Below are positions 1 through 9,231 of a stretch of DNA of 64,000 nucleotides, one piece after another. Source of the DNA: JAKAWQ01 sp035509315 (GTDB lineage: Bacteria > Pseudomonadota > Alphaproteobacteria > Acetobacterales > Acetobacteraceae). Under the pieces are notes generated by a model. It was not told where the DNA came from. It did no database searches and saw only the letters and a list, made by a program, of their open reading frames with translations. A program made the position numbers and the translations under genes. Each line of letters begins with the position of its first letter. The stretch's first letter is position 1. The stretch lies in the NCBI GenBank assembly GCA_035509315.1, contig DATJLS010000003.1:124001-188000 (forward strand). Reading direction: 5' to 3'.

Positions 1-213
1 GGCGTTGGCGGTGATCTCGTCGATCCATCGCCCGTCCACCGGCATTGCGAAGCCGCTCGCCCCGGCAGAGAGCATCAGCTCCTCGACATCCAGCCCGACA
101 TGCAGCGCCTCGAGATGCGCGCCGAACTGCCCCGCCAGCCGACAAGCGAATTCAAGCGCGCCCTTGCTGGCAGTGCCGCCGCTCAGCCCCACGAGAATGG
201 TCTTGATGGCCAT
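1..213 (-). CDS. Universal stress protein (UspA family), N-terminal part only
   Basis: The first 71 residues of a UspA-type protein read leftwards off the window edge, so the C-terminus is missing. It begins MAIKTILVGLSGG, the usual UspA beta-1 strand and loop, and continues with a FGAHLEALHV stretch nearly identical to that in the complete UspA protein at 36557-37420, so the two are paralogues. An in-frame ATG lies two codons upstream (219), but AAGGG sits 6 nt before the ATG at 213, which I chose. UspA proteins are cytosolic stress-response nucleotide-binding proteins; the specific role is unknown. It lies about 100 bp downstream of the MBL hydrolase gene on the same strand and probably has its own promoter. 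Confidence 0.8.
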   Translation of the reverse strand, partial: MAIKTILVGLSGGTASKGALEFACRLAGQFGAHLEALHVGLDVEELMLSAGASGFAMPVDGRWIDEITANA

Positions 214-310
214 GGTCATCCCTTGACGTGACAGGAAGAGCCGCTCTGTCGGAAGTTTACCCTGGCGCGGCCTCCCTGCCGCGTCAAAAGGGGGTAGAGG
301 CCGGGGCCTC

Positions 311-1099
311 TCACAGGCGCACCACAAGCCCGTCATAACCGGGCTCGACCCCGGCCGGCAGATTCCGCAGAAGCCAAGCCCAGTCCATGTCCGAGCCCAT
401 ATGCGTGAGTATCGTCCGACGCGGCGCAAGCCGGGCGACCCAGCCGAGGACCTTGTCCAGATGAGCATGGGTGGCGTGCGGCCCCGAGCGCTGGAAGCAG
501 CCGACGATCCACGTATCGATGCCGGCAAGCGCGGCGAAGGCCGCCTCGTCCAGGCCACGCACATCGGTCGAATAGGCGAAACCGCCGATCCTGAGGCCGA
601 GCGTGTGGGTAAAGCCATGGTCCTGGTCGAACAGGCGGACATCCATCCCGGCGATGCGGATCGTCTCGCCGGCGAACACGGAATTCGTCTCGAGAACGGG
701 ACGGAGAAAGCCGCGCCCATCCCACGGCTGAAAGACATAGTCGAATCGGCGGGCAAGCTCCGCGAGCACGCTTTCCTCCGCATAGGCGGGAAGCGGCCGG
801 CCCGCGATACGGTTCAGGATGCGCACGTCATCGAGACCGGTGATGTGGTCCGCGTGGGCATGAGTGAAGAGGATCGCATCCACGCGTGGAATCGCGCAGG
901 CGAGGAGCTGGCCGCGCAACTCCGGCGGCGTATCGATCAGCAGGCGCTGGCCGGCTTGGGATTCGATGACGATGCCGGCGCGCGTGCGGCGGTTGCGCGG
1001 TTCATTCGGGTCGCAGGCCCCCCAATCGCCACGCCCATCCGGCCCGCCGATCAGCGGCACGCCGGCCGACGCGCCGCAGCCCAGCACCACGATTCTCAT
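311..1099 (-). CDS. MBL-fold metal-dependent hydrolase, PhnP-like
   Basis: 262 residues. The metallo-beta-lactamase signature THAHADH is at residues 79-85, followed by further metal-ligand regions (DQDHGFTHT, a Cys/His segment near 200, and a THMG near 233). The start and length match the PhnP/cyclic-phosphodiesterase-like group, whose members hydrolyse phosphodiester or related bonds with two metals. Its ATG overlaps the stop of tatD by 4 nt, and it is the last gene of the metG-tatD-MBL run that is conserved in many alphaproteobacteria. No phn genes are nearby, so a phosphonate role is not supported; the true substrate is unknown. Confidence 0.85.
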   Translation of the reverse strand: MRIVVLGCGASAGVPLIGGPDGRGDWGACDPNEPRNRRTRAGIVIESQAGQRLLIDTPPELRGQLLACAIPRVDAILFTHAHADHITGLDDVRILNRIAGRPLPAYAEESVLAELARRFDYVFQPWDGRGFLRPVLETNSVFAGETIRIAGMDVRLFDQDHGFTHTLGLRIGGFAYSTDVRGLDEAAFAALAGIDTWIVGCFQRSGPHATHAHLDKVLGWVARLAPRRTILTHMGSDMDWAWLLRNLPAGVEPGYDGLVVRL

Positions 1100-1869
1100 G
1101 CGGCCTTGCGGAAGAGGCGGCGAAAATTGGCGCTGGTCAGGTCCGCGAGCGCTTCCGGCGCGAGGCCGCGCACCCCGGCGAGCGTGGCCGCGGTATGGGT
1201 GACGAAGGCCGGCTCGTTGCGCTTGCCGCGCAGCGGCACCGGCGCGAGATAGGGCGCATCCGTCTCCACCAGCAGCCGGTCAACCGGAAGATCGCGCGCA
1301 ATGTCCCTGATCTCCTGGGATTTCGGGAAGGTAAGGATGCCCGAGAAGCTGACATAGCCGCCGCGGGCGATTGCAAATTGGGCAAGCCGGCGCCCGCTCG
1401 AGAAGCAGTGGAGCAGGAAATCGAAAGGGCCGAGCGCATCGAGCTCCTCGGCAAGCACCCGCTCGATATCTTCGTCCGCGCTGCGGGCGTGGATCACGAG
1501 CGGCAGGCCGGCGTCATGCGCTGCGCGGATATGGATGCGGAAATTCCGTTCCTGGATCTCGCGGGACGGCTCCTTGTAGAACCAGTCGAGCCCGGTCTCA
1601 CCGATGCCGATCACCTTGGGGTCCGCGACGAGGGCGATGATCTCTTCGGGGGAAGGAAGCGGCGCTTCCGCGGCATGGTGCGGATGGACCCCGACGGTGC
1701 ACCAAACATTCTCGTAATCTCGGGCACGCGCAAGGATCGCCCGGGATTGGTCCATGGTGGTGCCGATGGTGACGAGCGTGCCCACGCCGGCGTCGGCCGC
1801 GCGGACGAGAATCTCGGGCAACTCTGCATCGCTGTAATAATCGAGATGGCAGTGAGAGTCGATCAGCAT
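1096..1869 (-). CDS. TatD family metal-dependent hydrolase (DNase-like)
   Basis: 257 residues if started at the ATG of MLIDSHCHLD, which is the normal TatD beginning; an upstream extension of 17 residues is poor in TatD character and was dropped. The HxH metal pair is at residues 6 and 8, the GIGETGLDW segment carries the metal-bridging Glu, and VETDAPYL near the C-terminus holds the last metal Asp. TatD proteins are TIM-barrel amidohydrolase-superfamily enzymes with 3'-5' exonuclease activity on DNA and a suggested role in repair or quality control. The gene overlaps the downstream MBL gene by 4 nt and follows the DUF4239 gene by about 100 bp. Confidence 0.9.
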   Translation of the reverse strand: MLIDSHCHLDYYSDAELPEILVRAADAGVGTLVTIGTTMDQSRAILARARDYENVWCTVGVHPHHAAEAPLPSPEEIIALVADPKVIGIGETGLDWFYKEPSREIQERNFRIHIRAAHDAGLPLVIHARSADEDIERVLAEELDALGPFDFLLHCFSSGRRLAQFAIARGGYVSFSGILTFPKSQEIRDIARDLPVDRLLVETDAPYLAPVPLRGKRNEPAFVTHTAATLAGVRGLAPEALADLTSANFRRLFRKAA

Positions 1870-1967
1870 GCCGGCGTGTTTGTCATGCCGCGCCGAAGAT
1901 GGCCAGAGGTTCATCGCCACGGATTTGTCGGCGGCTCGGACATCGCGTTCACGGCTGTTGCGATTCC

Positions 1968-2792
1968 TCAGCGCGTGTCCGACATGACGTAAGGCCGGGT
2001 AATGTCGCTGTACGCGTTGCGCATGGGCTGGCTCGAGATCCGGATAACCCCGCTAAACGGCGTATCTATATCGAGCATGACATAGACCGCAGAGGAGATC
2101 GAGAGCGCGCAGAGCGCGATCGTCATGAAGACAAAGGTGGTGCGCGGCGCGTTCAGCCCGAAACAGACGAAGATCACCATCAGCCAGAAGACCAGAACGA
2201 TAAAGAACGGCAACGAGATCGTTGAGCGTGCCTCCTCGTTCACCGCCCAGCGCGCCTGCACGAAATCATGAAAATCCGCCAGGCAGGAATCGGCGATCCC
2301 GCGATGATAGGCGTCTGCCGCCTCGAGGCGGCGGATCCGAAGCCCGATTTCATTGACGATGTCGCCAAGAACGACGCTCTCCATCGCCCCCTGCGAAATC
2401 GGCCGCAGACCAGCGAGAGCCCCGACAGCCGCCGGCTTCGGCTGGGACGGCCAGGTGGTGGCGATGACCGCTGCCGTGTAGTCGCGGAGCGCCGCACGCG
2501 CGCCTTCCGTCTCCGGCCCGTAATTGCGCAGGCATTGATCGGTCTGGACGATTTCGGCCGCCAACGCCGCCATGTCCGTGTTGGCCTGGTCGAACGACCC
2601 CTTCACCGAATAGATGAGGAGACTCATCACGAGCGCGGCGAAGGTCACGAGCATGGTGATGGCAAGGCTCACCAGCTCCAGCGTTTCGCGGCTCTGATGC
2701 CGCTCCGAAATCCGCCCCTTGACCAGCATGCCCGCAGCGGCGCCGACGAGCAGCAACAGGAAGACAACCGCGGCGTACAGGGTCTCGCGCAT
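1968..2792 (-). CDS. DUF4239 (bestrophin-like domain) membrane protein
   Basis: 274 residues starting MRETLYAAVV. Two hydrophobic segments lie near the N-terminus (about residues 5-25 and 42-65) and two near the C-terminus (about 200-250). Between them is a soluble helical middle with the AEIVQTDQCLRNYGPET stretch typical of DUF4239, which profile databases relate to bestrophin channels. It starts 13 bp after the metG stop and sits between metG and tatD, which are normally direct neighbours, so it looks like an insertion into the operon. Longer reading of this frame upstream only re-reads metG out of frame. Function is unknown; channel activity would be inference. Confidence 0.75.
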   Translation of the reverse strand: MRETLYAAVVFLLLLVGAAAGMLVKGRISERHQSRETLELVSLAITMLVTFAALVMSLLIYSVKGSFDQANTDMAALAAEIVQTDQCLRNYGPETEGARAALRDYTAAVIATTWPSQPKPAAVGALAGLRPISQGAMESVVLGDIVNEIGLRIRRLEAADAYHRGIADSCLADFHDFVQARWAVNEEARSTISLPFFIVLVFWLMVIFVCFGLNAPRTTFVFMTIALCALSISSAVYVMLDIDTPFSGVIRISSQPMRNAYSDITRPYVMSDTR

Positions 2793-2805
2793 CGCTTCGC
2801 CCCGG

Positions 2806-4335
2806 CTAGGCGGCGTCCTCGACGAAGCGAGGAAAAACCGCCTGCGGCGCTGGCAAGTTCGTGCCGGCTGGCAGCGGCGCCGCAAGCGCGGCGAGGTCGC
2901 GCGCATCCGCGGGCACGCCAAGCTGGTCGAGCATGCGCCCCATGCTGGCCGGCATGAAAGGCTGCAGCACGGTCGCGATGATGCGCAGCGCATCGGCCAG
3001 AACGCGCAGCACTGCGGCCATGCGCGGCGGATCGCGGCTCCGCAGCGCCCAGGGCGCCTGATGGTCGATATAGGCGTTGGCGGCGCGCACGACCTTCCAG
3101 ACCTCCTCGAGCGCCTCGGAGAAGGCGACACGGTCGAGCGCCTCGGCGAGCCGCAGCGGCAGCGCGGCGGCGGCGGCGAGCAGCGCCGAGTCTTCCACCG
3201 TCGGCGGGGCAAGGGCGGGCAGAGAGGCGGCGCAGTGCCGCGCGAGCAGCGAGAGTGAGCGCTGTGCGAGATTGCCGAGATCGTTCGCGAGCTCGACATT
3301 CAGGCGATTGATCAGAGCGCGATGGCTGAGCGAGCCGTCATTGCCGAATGGAACTTCCCGCAGCAGAAAATAGCGCACGGGGTCCAGGCCGTAGCGGGCC
3401 ACGAGCTCGTGCGGATCGACGACGTTGCCGAGGGACTTGCTCATCTTCTCGCCCTCGACCGTCCACCAGCCATTGGCGAAAACCCGCTTCGGCGGAGCGA
3501 GGCCGGCAGCCATCAGGAAGGCTGGCCAATAAACCGCGTGGAATCGGATGATGTCCTTGCCGACGAGGTGCAGATCCGCCGGCCAGAAGCCCCAGCGCTC
3601 CGCCCGCTCGTCGGGGAAGCCGGCCGCGGTGATATAATTGGCGAGCGCGTCGAGCCAAACATACATGACATGGGCCGGATCGCCCGGCACCGGAACGCCC
3701 CAGCGAAAGCTCGTCCGGCTGATCGAAAGATCCGTAAGCCCTGCCTTGACGAAACTCTCCACCTCGTTGCGTCGCGAGGCCGGCGCGATGAAATCCGGAT
3801 GGGCGTCATAGAAGGCGAGCAGCCGATCCTGCCACGCCGAAAGCCGAAAGAAATAGGAAGGCTCGCCCACCCACTCGACCGGAGCGCCGCTCGGGGCAAG
3901 CCGCGTGCCTTGAGGCCCTTCCACCAGTTCGGACTCGGCGTAGAAGGCCTCATCGCGGACGGCGTACCAGCCTTCATATTCGCCGAGATAGATTTCGCCC
4001 CGCTCGGCCAGGCGCTGCCACAACGCCGCGCAGGCGCGCTTGTGGCGCGGCTCCGTGGTGCGGATGAAATCGTCGTTGGACGCGCCCATCCAGGCCGTCA
4101 TCTCGCGGAATTGCGCGGCGACACGGTCGGTGAAGCTCTGCGGGTCGAGACCCGCCGCGGCCGCCGCCTTCTCCACCTTCTGCCCATGCTCGTCGGTGCC
4201 GGTGAGGAAGAAGACCTCGTGGCCTTCGAGCCGCTTCCAGCGCGCCAGCACATCGGCGGCCACCGTGGTATAGGCGTGGCCGATATGCGGCGCGCCGTTG
4301 ACGTAATAGATCGGGGTCGTGATGTAGAACTTCAT
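2806..4335 (-). CDS. metG: Methionyl-tRNA synthetase
   Basis: 509 residues, class I aminoacyl-tRNA synthetase charging tRNA-Met in the cytoplasm. The HIGH motif is at residues 17-20 (GAPHIGHAYT) and the KMSKS loop near residue 300 (GEKMSKSLGNV). The connective-peptide region has no CxxC zinc knuckles and there is no C-terminal tRNA-binding EMAP domain, as in the short alphaproteobacterial form. The start MKFYITTPIYYVNG is the usual one; the frame continues upstream only inside holB. Its ATG overlaps the holB stop by 4 nt, so translation is likely coupled. Confidence 0.97.
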   Translation of the reverse strand: MKFYITTPIYYVNGAPHIGHAYTTVAADVLARWKRLEGHEVFFLTGTDEHGQKVEKAAAAAGLDPQSFTDRVAAQFREMTAWMGASNDDFIRTTEPRHKRACAALWQRLAERGEIYLGEYEGWYAVRDEAFYAESELVEGPQGTRLAPSGAPVEWVGEPSYFFRLSAWQDRLLAFYDAHPDFIAPASRRNEVESFVKAGLTDLSISRTSFRWGVPVPGDPAHVMYVWLDALANYITAAGFPDERAERWGFWPADLHLVGKDIIRFHAVYWPAFLMAAGLAPPKRVFANGWWTVEGEKMSKSLGNVVDPHELVARYGLDPVRYFLLREVPFGNDGSLSHRALINRLNVELANDLGNLAQRSLSLLARHCAASLPALAPPTVEDSALLAAAAALPLRLAEALDRVAFSEALEEVWKVVRAANAYIDHQAPWALRSRDPPRMAAVLRVLADALRIIATVLQPFMPASMGRMLDQLGVPADARDLAALAAPLPAGTNLPAPQAVFPRFVEDAA

Positions 4336-5345
4336 GCTCCGTCCAGCAGGGCCAGCCCCGAAATGACGGCCTGACGCCGATCCAGATTGAGCCGCTCCGT
4401 CTCGTCCGCCAGGCCGGAGAGCGCGTGCCATACCTCCCCCCAGGCATCAAGGGGCCGGAACGCGAGCAGGCGCTGCTGGCCCGCATCGGCATGGCCGCGG
4501 GCTCCGGCACGCACCGCCGCCGCGATCGCCGAGAGCAGAAGCTCCATGAAGGTCGCAAAACCGCTCTCGCCGCGGCCGAGACGATCGACAAGCCCGTGCG
4601 CCCGCGCCGTGCCATAGCCCGGCACCGTCGCCAGCACCTCTTCCACCAACGCCGCGATCGCGACCCCTTCCTCTGCGGCGAGCCGAAGCGCACGCCCCGG
4701 CGAGCCCTCCGCCAAGGCGATCAATCGTGCGCGCTCTTCCACCGGCAGATCCGGCAAATGGCGTGCCAGGACAGTCTGCATCTCGGCCTCTCCAAGAGGC
4801 GCGAGCCGCAGCTTCCGGCAGCGGCTTCGCAATGTCGCGGGCAAGCGTCCCGGTGCCGAACAGACGAGCAGGAGAACCGCCCGCGCCGGAGGTTCCTCCA
4901 GAAGCTTGAGCAGCGCATTGGCCGCATTGGCGTTCAGCGCCTCGGCCGGATCGACCACCACCACACGCCAGCCGCCTTCGGCCGCGGTCAGGCGCAGAAA
5001 CTCCGCTCCCGCCCGCACATCATCGACCAGAATCTCCCGATGCAGCTTCCCCGTGCGGGCATCGGCGCCCCGCGCGATGGTGTGAAGATCGGCATGCGAG
5101 CCGGCCGCGACCCGCCGAAAAACGGGATGGCGAGGATCGAGTCCCAATCCCTCCCCCTTCGCCGGCAAACCCGCCAGCAGCCGGCGCGCGAACCGATAAG
5201 CCAGCGTGGCCTTGCCCACTCCGGCCGGCCCGACGATCAGCCAGGCATGGTGCAAACGCCCGCCGCGTGCCGCCTCGAGCAAGGCAAGCTCGGCCGCTTC
5301 ATGTCCCACCAGCTCCGCATTCGCCCGAGGCTCCGGCGCCGTCAC
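4332..5345 (-). CDS. holB: DNA polymerase III subunit delta prime
   Basis: 337 residues, AAA+ clamp-loader subunit. The P-loop-like GPAGVGKATLA is near residue 38 and the VVDPAEALN / LLKLLEEPP segments (Walker B and sensor region) are near residues 150-170. This is the typical alphaproteobacterial DnaX-like delta prime. It belongs to the complex that loads the beta clamp during replication. The start overlaps the tmk stop (ATGA) and the end overlaps metG, as in the conserved tmk-holB-metG string. Confidence 0.92.
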   Translation of the reverse strand: MTAPEPRANAELVGHEAAELALLEAARGGRLHHAWLIVGPAGVGKATLAYRFARRLLAGLPAKGEGLGLDPRHPVFRRVAAGSHADLHTIARGADARTGKLHREILVDDVRAGAEFLRLTAAEGGWRVVVVDPAEALNANAANALLKLLEEPPARAVLLLVCSAPGRLPATLRSRCRKLRLAPLGEAEMQTVLARHLPDLPVEERARLIALAEGSPGRALRLAAEEGVAIAALVEEVLATVPGYGTARAHGLVDRLGRGESGFATFMELLLSAIAAAVRAGARGHADAGQQRLLAFRPLDAWGEVWHALSGLADETERLNLDRRQAVISGLALLDGA

Positions 5346-5956
5346 GCGAGCCTGGCCTGAGTGAGGGCGAAGAGGTGGGCTTGCACTTCGGATGGCGACG
5401 GCGATGCGTCGATCAGGATGCAGCGTTCGGAATGGGTTTTGGCGATTGTCTGGAAGCCCTGGCGCACGCGTTCGAGAAATGTTGGGCCGAGGCGCTCGTA
5501 CCGGTCCGCGGTTCTGCCGCGCTGTTCGCGGCGGCGCTGTTCCTCCTCCGGCGGCAGGTCGAGGACGAAGGTAAGGTCGGGCGTGAGGTCGAGCAAGCGG
5601 ATGAGTGCGGCGATGGCGGCGCGGTCAGCGCCTTGTCCGTATCCCTGATAGGCCATGGTGGAATCGAAGAACCGGTCGCAGACAATGGTCAGACCCGCAG
5701 CGTGCGCGGGGCGCAGCGTGCGCGTCGCGTGATCGGTGCGGGCGGCGAAGTGGATCATGGCCTCGGCCAATGGATCGAGCGCAATGGTGTTGGCGAGGAG
5801 GAAGCCTCGCAGCGCCTCCGCGCCGGGCGCGCCGCCCGGCTCGCGCGTCAGCAGGCTCGGCCGGCCGCTGGCCGCCAGGCTCTCGGCGAGGAGGCGGGCC
5901 TGGGTCGATTTGCCGGCGCAGTCCGTGCCCTCGATCGTGATCAGCCGGCCCTTCAC
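5342..5956 (-). CDS. tmk: Thymidylate kinase
   Basis: 204 residues if started at the GTG at 5956, whose first base is shared with the dacA stop (TAGTG). The P-loop reads GTDCAGKST at residues 10-18; most Tmk proteins have a Gly/Glu-Gly pair where this has T-D-C. The LTREPGG motif near residue 40 and the CDRFFDSTMAYQG segment near 95 are the dTMP-binding and DR motifs. The LID region contains EEEQRRREQRGR, rich in Arg as in bacterial Tmk. It phosphorylates dTMP to dTDP. Longer upstream reading lies inside dacA and is not Tmk-like. Confidence 0.93.
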   Translation of the reverse strand: MKGRLITIEGTDCAGKSTQARLLAESLAASGRPSLLTREPGGAPGAEALRGFLLANTIALDPLAEAMIHFAARTDHATRTLRPAHAAGLTIVCDRFFDSTMAYQGYGQGADRAAIAALIRLLDLTPDLTFVLDLPPEEEQRRREQRGRTADRYERLGPTFLERVRQGFQTIAKTHSERCILIDASPSPSEVQAHLFALTQARLA

Positions 5957-7209
5957 TAGCCCATGCCGCCGAAGACCATATGGAAGAGCACCGCGAGCGA
6001 GCGTTCGACAAGCGTGAGGCGCGGCACCGTCGTGCCGGCAACGAGAGTGAATTGCTGTCCCGCAGGCACGCCCTGGCCGGCGACGACGAGGGTTCCGAGT
6101 TGCTGGCCGGCCGCGATCGGGGCAGGAAGGGGCGAGGCATAGCGGGCGCGAATCGTTGCGGTGCGGCGCCATTCGCGCGGCATGGTCGCGACGAGGTCGG
6201 TGGTGCCGGCGAGAGGAACCGTGAGGCTCTTGCCGAGCCAGACCTTAGCTTCGGCCACCGTCTCCCCCGCCTTGAAAAGGGTCACGTCGGTGAATTCGTT
6301 GAACGACCAGTCAAGCAGGCGCTCCGCTTCCTCGGCGCGATCGCTCTCGCTCGGCATGCCGTTGAGCACGAGGATGACACGCCTTCCTTCGCGAATCGCG
6401 CTGGCGCAGAGCCCGTAGCCGCCGGCATCCGTGAAGCCGGTCTTCAGCCCATCGGCAAGATTGTCCTGCACCAGCGGATTGCGGTTGTACTGCTTGATTT
6501 TGCTGAAAGTGAAAACCTTCTCGGAAGCGTAATGATAATATTGCGGAAAATTCCTGATGATCAGCCGCGCGAGCGTGGCGATGTCCTGGCAGCACATATA
6601 ATGGCCGGGTTCCGGCAGGCCGGTCGGGTTCATGAAATGGGACTCAACGAGGCCGATCTTGGCCGCCGTCTCGTTCATCCGTTCGACAAAGGCCGGAACC
6701 GAGCCTGAGATGCCTTCAGCAAGAACGATGCAGGCGTCGTTGCCGGAATCGACCTCGATGCCCTGGATCAGGTCGGCGACGCTGATATTTCCGCCGAGCG
6801 GGACGAACATTTTCGACCCGCCGGTGCGCCAGGCCGCCTCGCTCACCGGCAGGGCCTGATCGAGGGTGAGCTGGCCGGATTTGAGCAGGCTGTAGACGAT
6901 GTAGAGCGTCATCAGCTTGGTCATGGAGGAGGGAGGCATCGGCGCCGTCGGGTCTTTCTCGAGCAGCACCGCGCCCGTGTTGTAGTCCGTGATGAAGGCC
7001 CAGCGTGCCTTGGTCCCGATTGGCCCGAGCGGCGAGGAGGCGGGCGTGAAGCTGCGCTTGACGGCCCCTTTTCCCACCAGCTTGGGGAAGGTTTCGATGC
7101 CCGGAGCAGCGGGTTCCGCATGCAGTGCAAATGCCGGCAGAAGGCCGCACGCAGCCCCGAGCAGAAGCGATCGGCGGGAAGCCCCCCGATATGTCATGAG
7201 CGATGTCAT
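5956..7209 (-). CDS. dacA: D-alanyl-D-alanine carboxypeptidase (PBP5/6 family)
   Basis: 417 residues with an N-terminal signal peptide carrying a twin-arginine-like SRRSLLL core. All three penicillin-binding motifs are visible: SSMTK near residue 95 (catalytic Ser-x-x-Lys), SGN near 155 and KTG near 256, followed by the C-terminal beta domain and an amphipathic tail for membrane anchoring. It trims the terminal D-Ala of peptidoglycan pentapeptides in the periplasm. The ATG at 7209 has GGGAGGAG 8 nt upstream. An in-frame ATG seven codons earlier, overlapping the rlpA stop, has no such site. Confidence 0.94.
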   Translation of the reverse strand: MTSLMTYRGASRRSLLLGAACGLLPAFALHAEPAAPGIETFPKLVGKGAVKRSFTPASSPLGPIGTKARWAFITDYNTGAVLLEKDPTAPMPPSSMTKLMTLYIVYSLLKSGQLTLDQALPVSEAAWRTGGSKMFVPLGGNISVADLIQGIEVDSGNDACIVLAEGISGSVPAFVERMNETAAKIGLVESHFMNPTGLPEPGHYMCCQDIATLARLIIRNFPQYYHYASEKVFTFSKIKQYNRNPLVQDNLADGLKTGFTDAGGYGLCASAIREGRRVILVLNGMPSESDRAEEAERLLDWSFNEFTDVTLFKAGETVAEAKVWLGKSLTVPLAGTTDLVATMPREWRRTATIRARYASPLPAPIAAGQQLGTLVVAGQGVPAGQQFTLVAGTTVPRLTLVERSLAVLFHMVFGGMG

Positions 7210-7226
7210 GCGCGCCGCTCCTCCCT

Positions 7227-8135
7227 TCATTCCACCACCAGCCGGGCGCCGGCCGCTCCCGAACGCAGCACTTGATTTAGCACGCTGTCCGCCTCGGCGA
7301 CCGATTGGAAGGGGCCGATTCGTACCTCAACCTGGAAGGTGCCGCCGCCATAGCGCGGAATCATCTCAGGCGAGAAACGGGCGAGTGCGGCAGCCTGAAG
7401 GGATGCGTATTCCTGATCGGTGAAGAGCCCAGCGCGTACCCAGATCGCGCCGGGATTGGGCGATACCTGCGAGAGCGCGCCCGGACGCTCGTCCGGCGCG
7501 AGAGAAGTGAGCGATGGTGAGGCGGGCAGCGCGGCGCTCGCTGCGGGCGGGACCGTTCCCGGTGCGGTTCTCGGCCCCGGGGCGGTCGCGGCGCTGCCGA
7601 GCGGCGGCAGCGCGCTGACCGAGACGGCGCCGAGCGGGGCGCGGGCAATCGCGAGCTGAGGCCCGCCAGGCAGCGAGAGAGCGATCTGCTCGCTTGGTCC
7701 CGGCAGGACCTGAACACGCACGCGCGCGGTTCCATCCGCATCGAAGCCGAGCAGGCGCGCGACGCGCGGCGTGACGGCGATCAGCCGTGCCGGATTCTCC
7801 GGCCCGCGATCATTGATACGGACGACGATCTGCCGTCCGTTCTCGAGATTGGTGACGCGGGCGATCGCCGGCAATTGCAGGGTCGGATGGGCGGCGGCAA
7901 AAGCATTCAGGCTATCGCGCTCCCCATCCGCGGTGTAGCGCGCACGTGGCCCATTCTCGATCGCCGCGATGCCGCTCGCATCATAGGCGAAATCCGCCTT
8001 CGGATAGCGCCAGATGCCGTCCGCCTGATAAGGCGCGCCGACGATATAACGCAGGGGCGGTGAAGGTGCTTTCTGCTGGCAGCCTGCCAGGAGCAGCAGC
8101 AAGAGAGGGAGAAGAAGGGGGGAAGAGCGGCTCAA
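7227..8135 (-). CDS. rlpA: RlpA-like septal ring lytic transglycosylase lipoprotein
   Basis: 302 residues. The signal peptide ends in a lipobox LLAGC with lipidated Cys19. A double-psi beta-barrel domain follows (about residues 30-140) containing NDRGP, then a Pro/Ala linker, then a C-terminal SPOR domain (about 225-302) that in this family binds denuded septal peptidoglycan. RlpA cleaves naked glycan strands during cell separation. It lies between mltB and dacA, all cell-wall enzymes; its start overlaps the mltB-like stop by 4 nt. Confidence 0.9.
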   Translation of the reverse strand: MSRSSPLLLPLLLLLLAGCQQKAPSPPLRYIVGAPYQADGIWRYPKADFAYDASGIAAIENGPRARYTADGERDSLNAFAAAHPTLQLPAIARVTNLENGRQIVVRINDRGPENPARLIAVTPRVARLLGFDADGTARVRVQVLPGPSEQIALSLPGGPQLAIARAPLGAVSVSALPPLGSAATAPGPRTAPGTVPPAASAALPASPSLTSLAPDERPGALSQVSPNPGAIWVRAGLFTDQEYASLQAAALARFSPEMIPRYGGGTFQVEVRIGPFQSVAEADSVLNQVLRSGAAGARLVVE

Positions 8136-9115
8136 GTGGTCACGAGATCGCCGAGCAGCCCGACAGCGAGGGCATAGAAATCCGACGGGTTATAGGCGCG
8201 GATCGCCTGGAAATTGTGGAAGACGAGATAGGCGGGCCCGCCTGGGCCGCCAGGAGTGAGCAGGCGCGCATCGAGCGAAGTGGCCGGCAGCGGGCTGCCA
8301 TCGATGGCGTGGAAGCCGAGAGCGGCCCAGGCGCCCAGTGGTTGAGTGACGCCGCCGCTTGCCAGTTGCGGCGAGAGCTGAGGCGGAGGCAGCACCTGTC
8401 GTCCCCAGGATTCCCCCCAGCGCCAGCCGGACCGCACGAGGTAATTGGCGATCGAGGCGAGCACATCGGCGGGATCGTTCCAGATATCGCGCCTTCCATT
8501 GCCTTCGAAATCGACGGCATAGGCAAGATAGGAGCTCGGCATGAATTGGGGCTGGCCCATGGCGCCGGCCCAGCTTCCGAGCATCCCGCCCGGCGTGATA
8601 TCGCCATGGGCGAGAATGTGCAGGGCTGCGATCAGCTCGGAGCGGAAATAGCTGCCGCGCCCGGCGCTATAGGCCAGTGTCGCGAGCGAGCGGACGACCT
8701 CGAAGCTGCCCTCGTCTCCGCCGAAATTGCTCTCGAGCCCCCAGATTCCCATCATCACCGCGGGCGAGGCGGGATAGACGCTCGTCACGCGGGCCAGGAG
8801 CTCGCGGTCCGCGGCATAAATGGACCTGCCCTGGGCGATCCGGCTGCTGGTCAGCGTGTCGGCCGCGTACTCGCTCCAGGTCAGGGTAAATTCGGGCTGA
8901 TGCCGATCGAGGTCGAGAACCTTGGGATCCAGGGTCAGGCCCGAGAAGGCCGCATTCACGGTCGCCGCCGGCACGCCGGCGCGTTCAGCCTCGGCGCCGA
9001 CGGAATCGAGAAAGCCCGCGAAGCCGTAATCGGCGGCGAACCCATGCCGGGCAAAAAGCAGCGGGGTGATGCCGAGCGCCATTCCGAGCGCGCGGCGACG
9101 GAGAATCGAGCGCAT
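8132..9115 (-). CDS. Lytic murein transglycosylase, MltB family
   Basis: 327 residues from MRSILRRRALG, which forms a signal peptide with an Arg cluster and an AADYGF cleavage region. The catalytic Glu is in MGIWGLESNFGG (about residue 128), and the PQFMPSSY segment typical of MltB/SltB follows. The protein cleaves glycan strands with 1,6-anhydro product formation in the periplasm. No lipobox is seen, so it is probably soluble. It is the first gene of the run mltB-rlpA-dacA-tmk-holB-metG. The 116-bp gap to the divergent MmgE/PrpD gene must hold both promoters. Confidence 0.9.
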   Translation of the reverse strand: MRSILRRRALGMALGITPLLFARHGFAADYGFAGFLDSVGAEAERAGVPAATVNAAFSGLTLDPKVLDLDRHQPEFTLTWSEYAADTLTSSRIAQGRSIYAADRELLARVTSVYPASPAVMMGIWGLESNFGGDEGSFEVVRSLATLAYSAGRGSYFRSELIAALHILAHGDITPGGMLGSWAGAMGQPQFMPSSYLAYAVDFEGNGRRDIWNDPADVLASIANYLVRSGWRWGESWGRQVLPPPQLSPQLASGGVTQPLGAWAALGFHAIDGSPLPATSLDARLLTPGGPGGPAYLVFHNFQAIRAYNPSDFYALAVGLLGDLVTT

Positions 9116-9231
9116 GTGCGGATTTCTGCCACGGGCCTGGACCGCGCCGCAATGCGGCGGTGGAGTCGGTCTGGAATCGGGACCTCGGCTTGAGCGAGAA
9201 TGGGCGGCAGGCAACGGGGGAAACGACCGCC

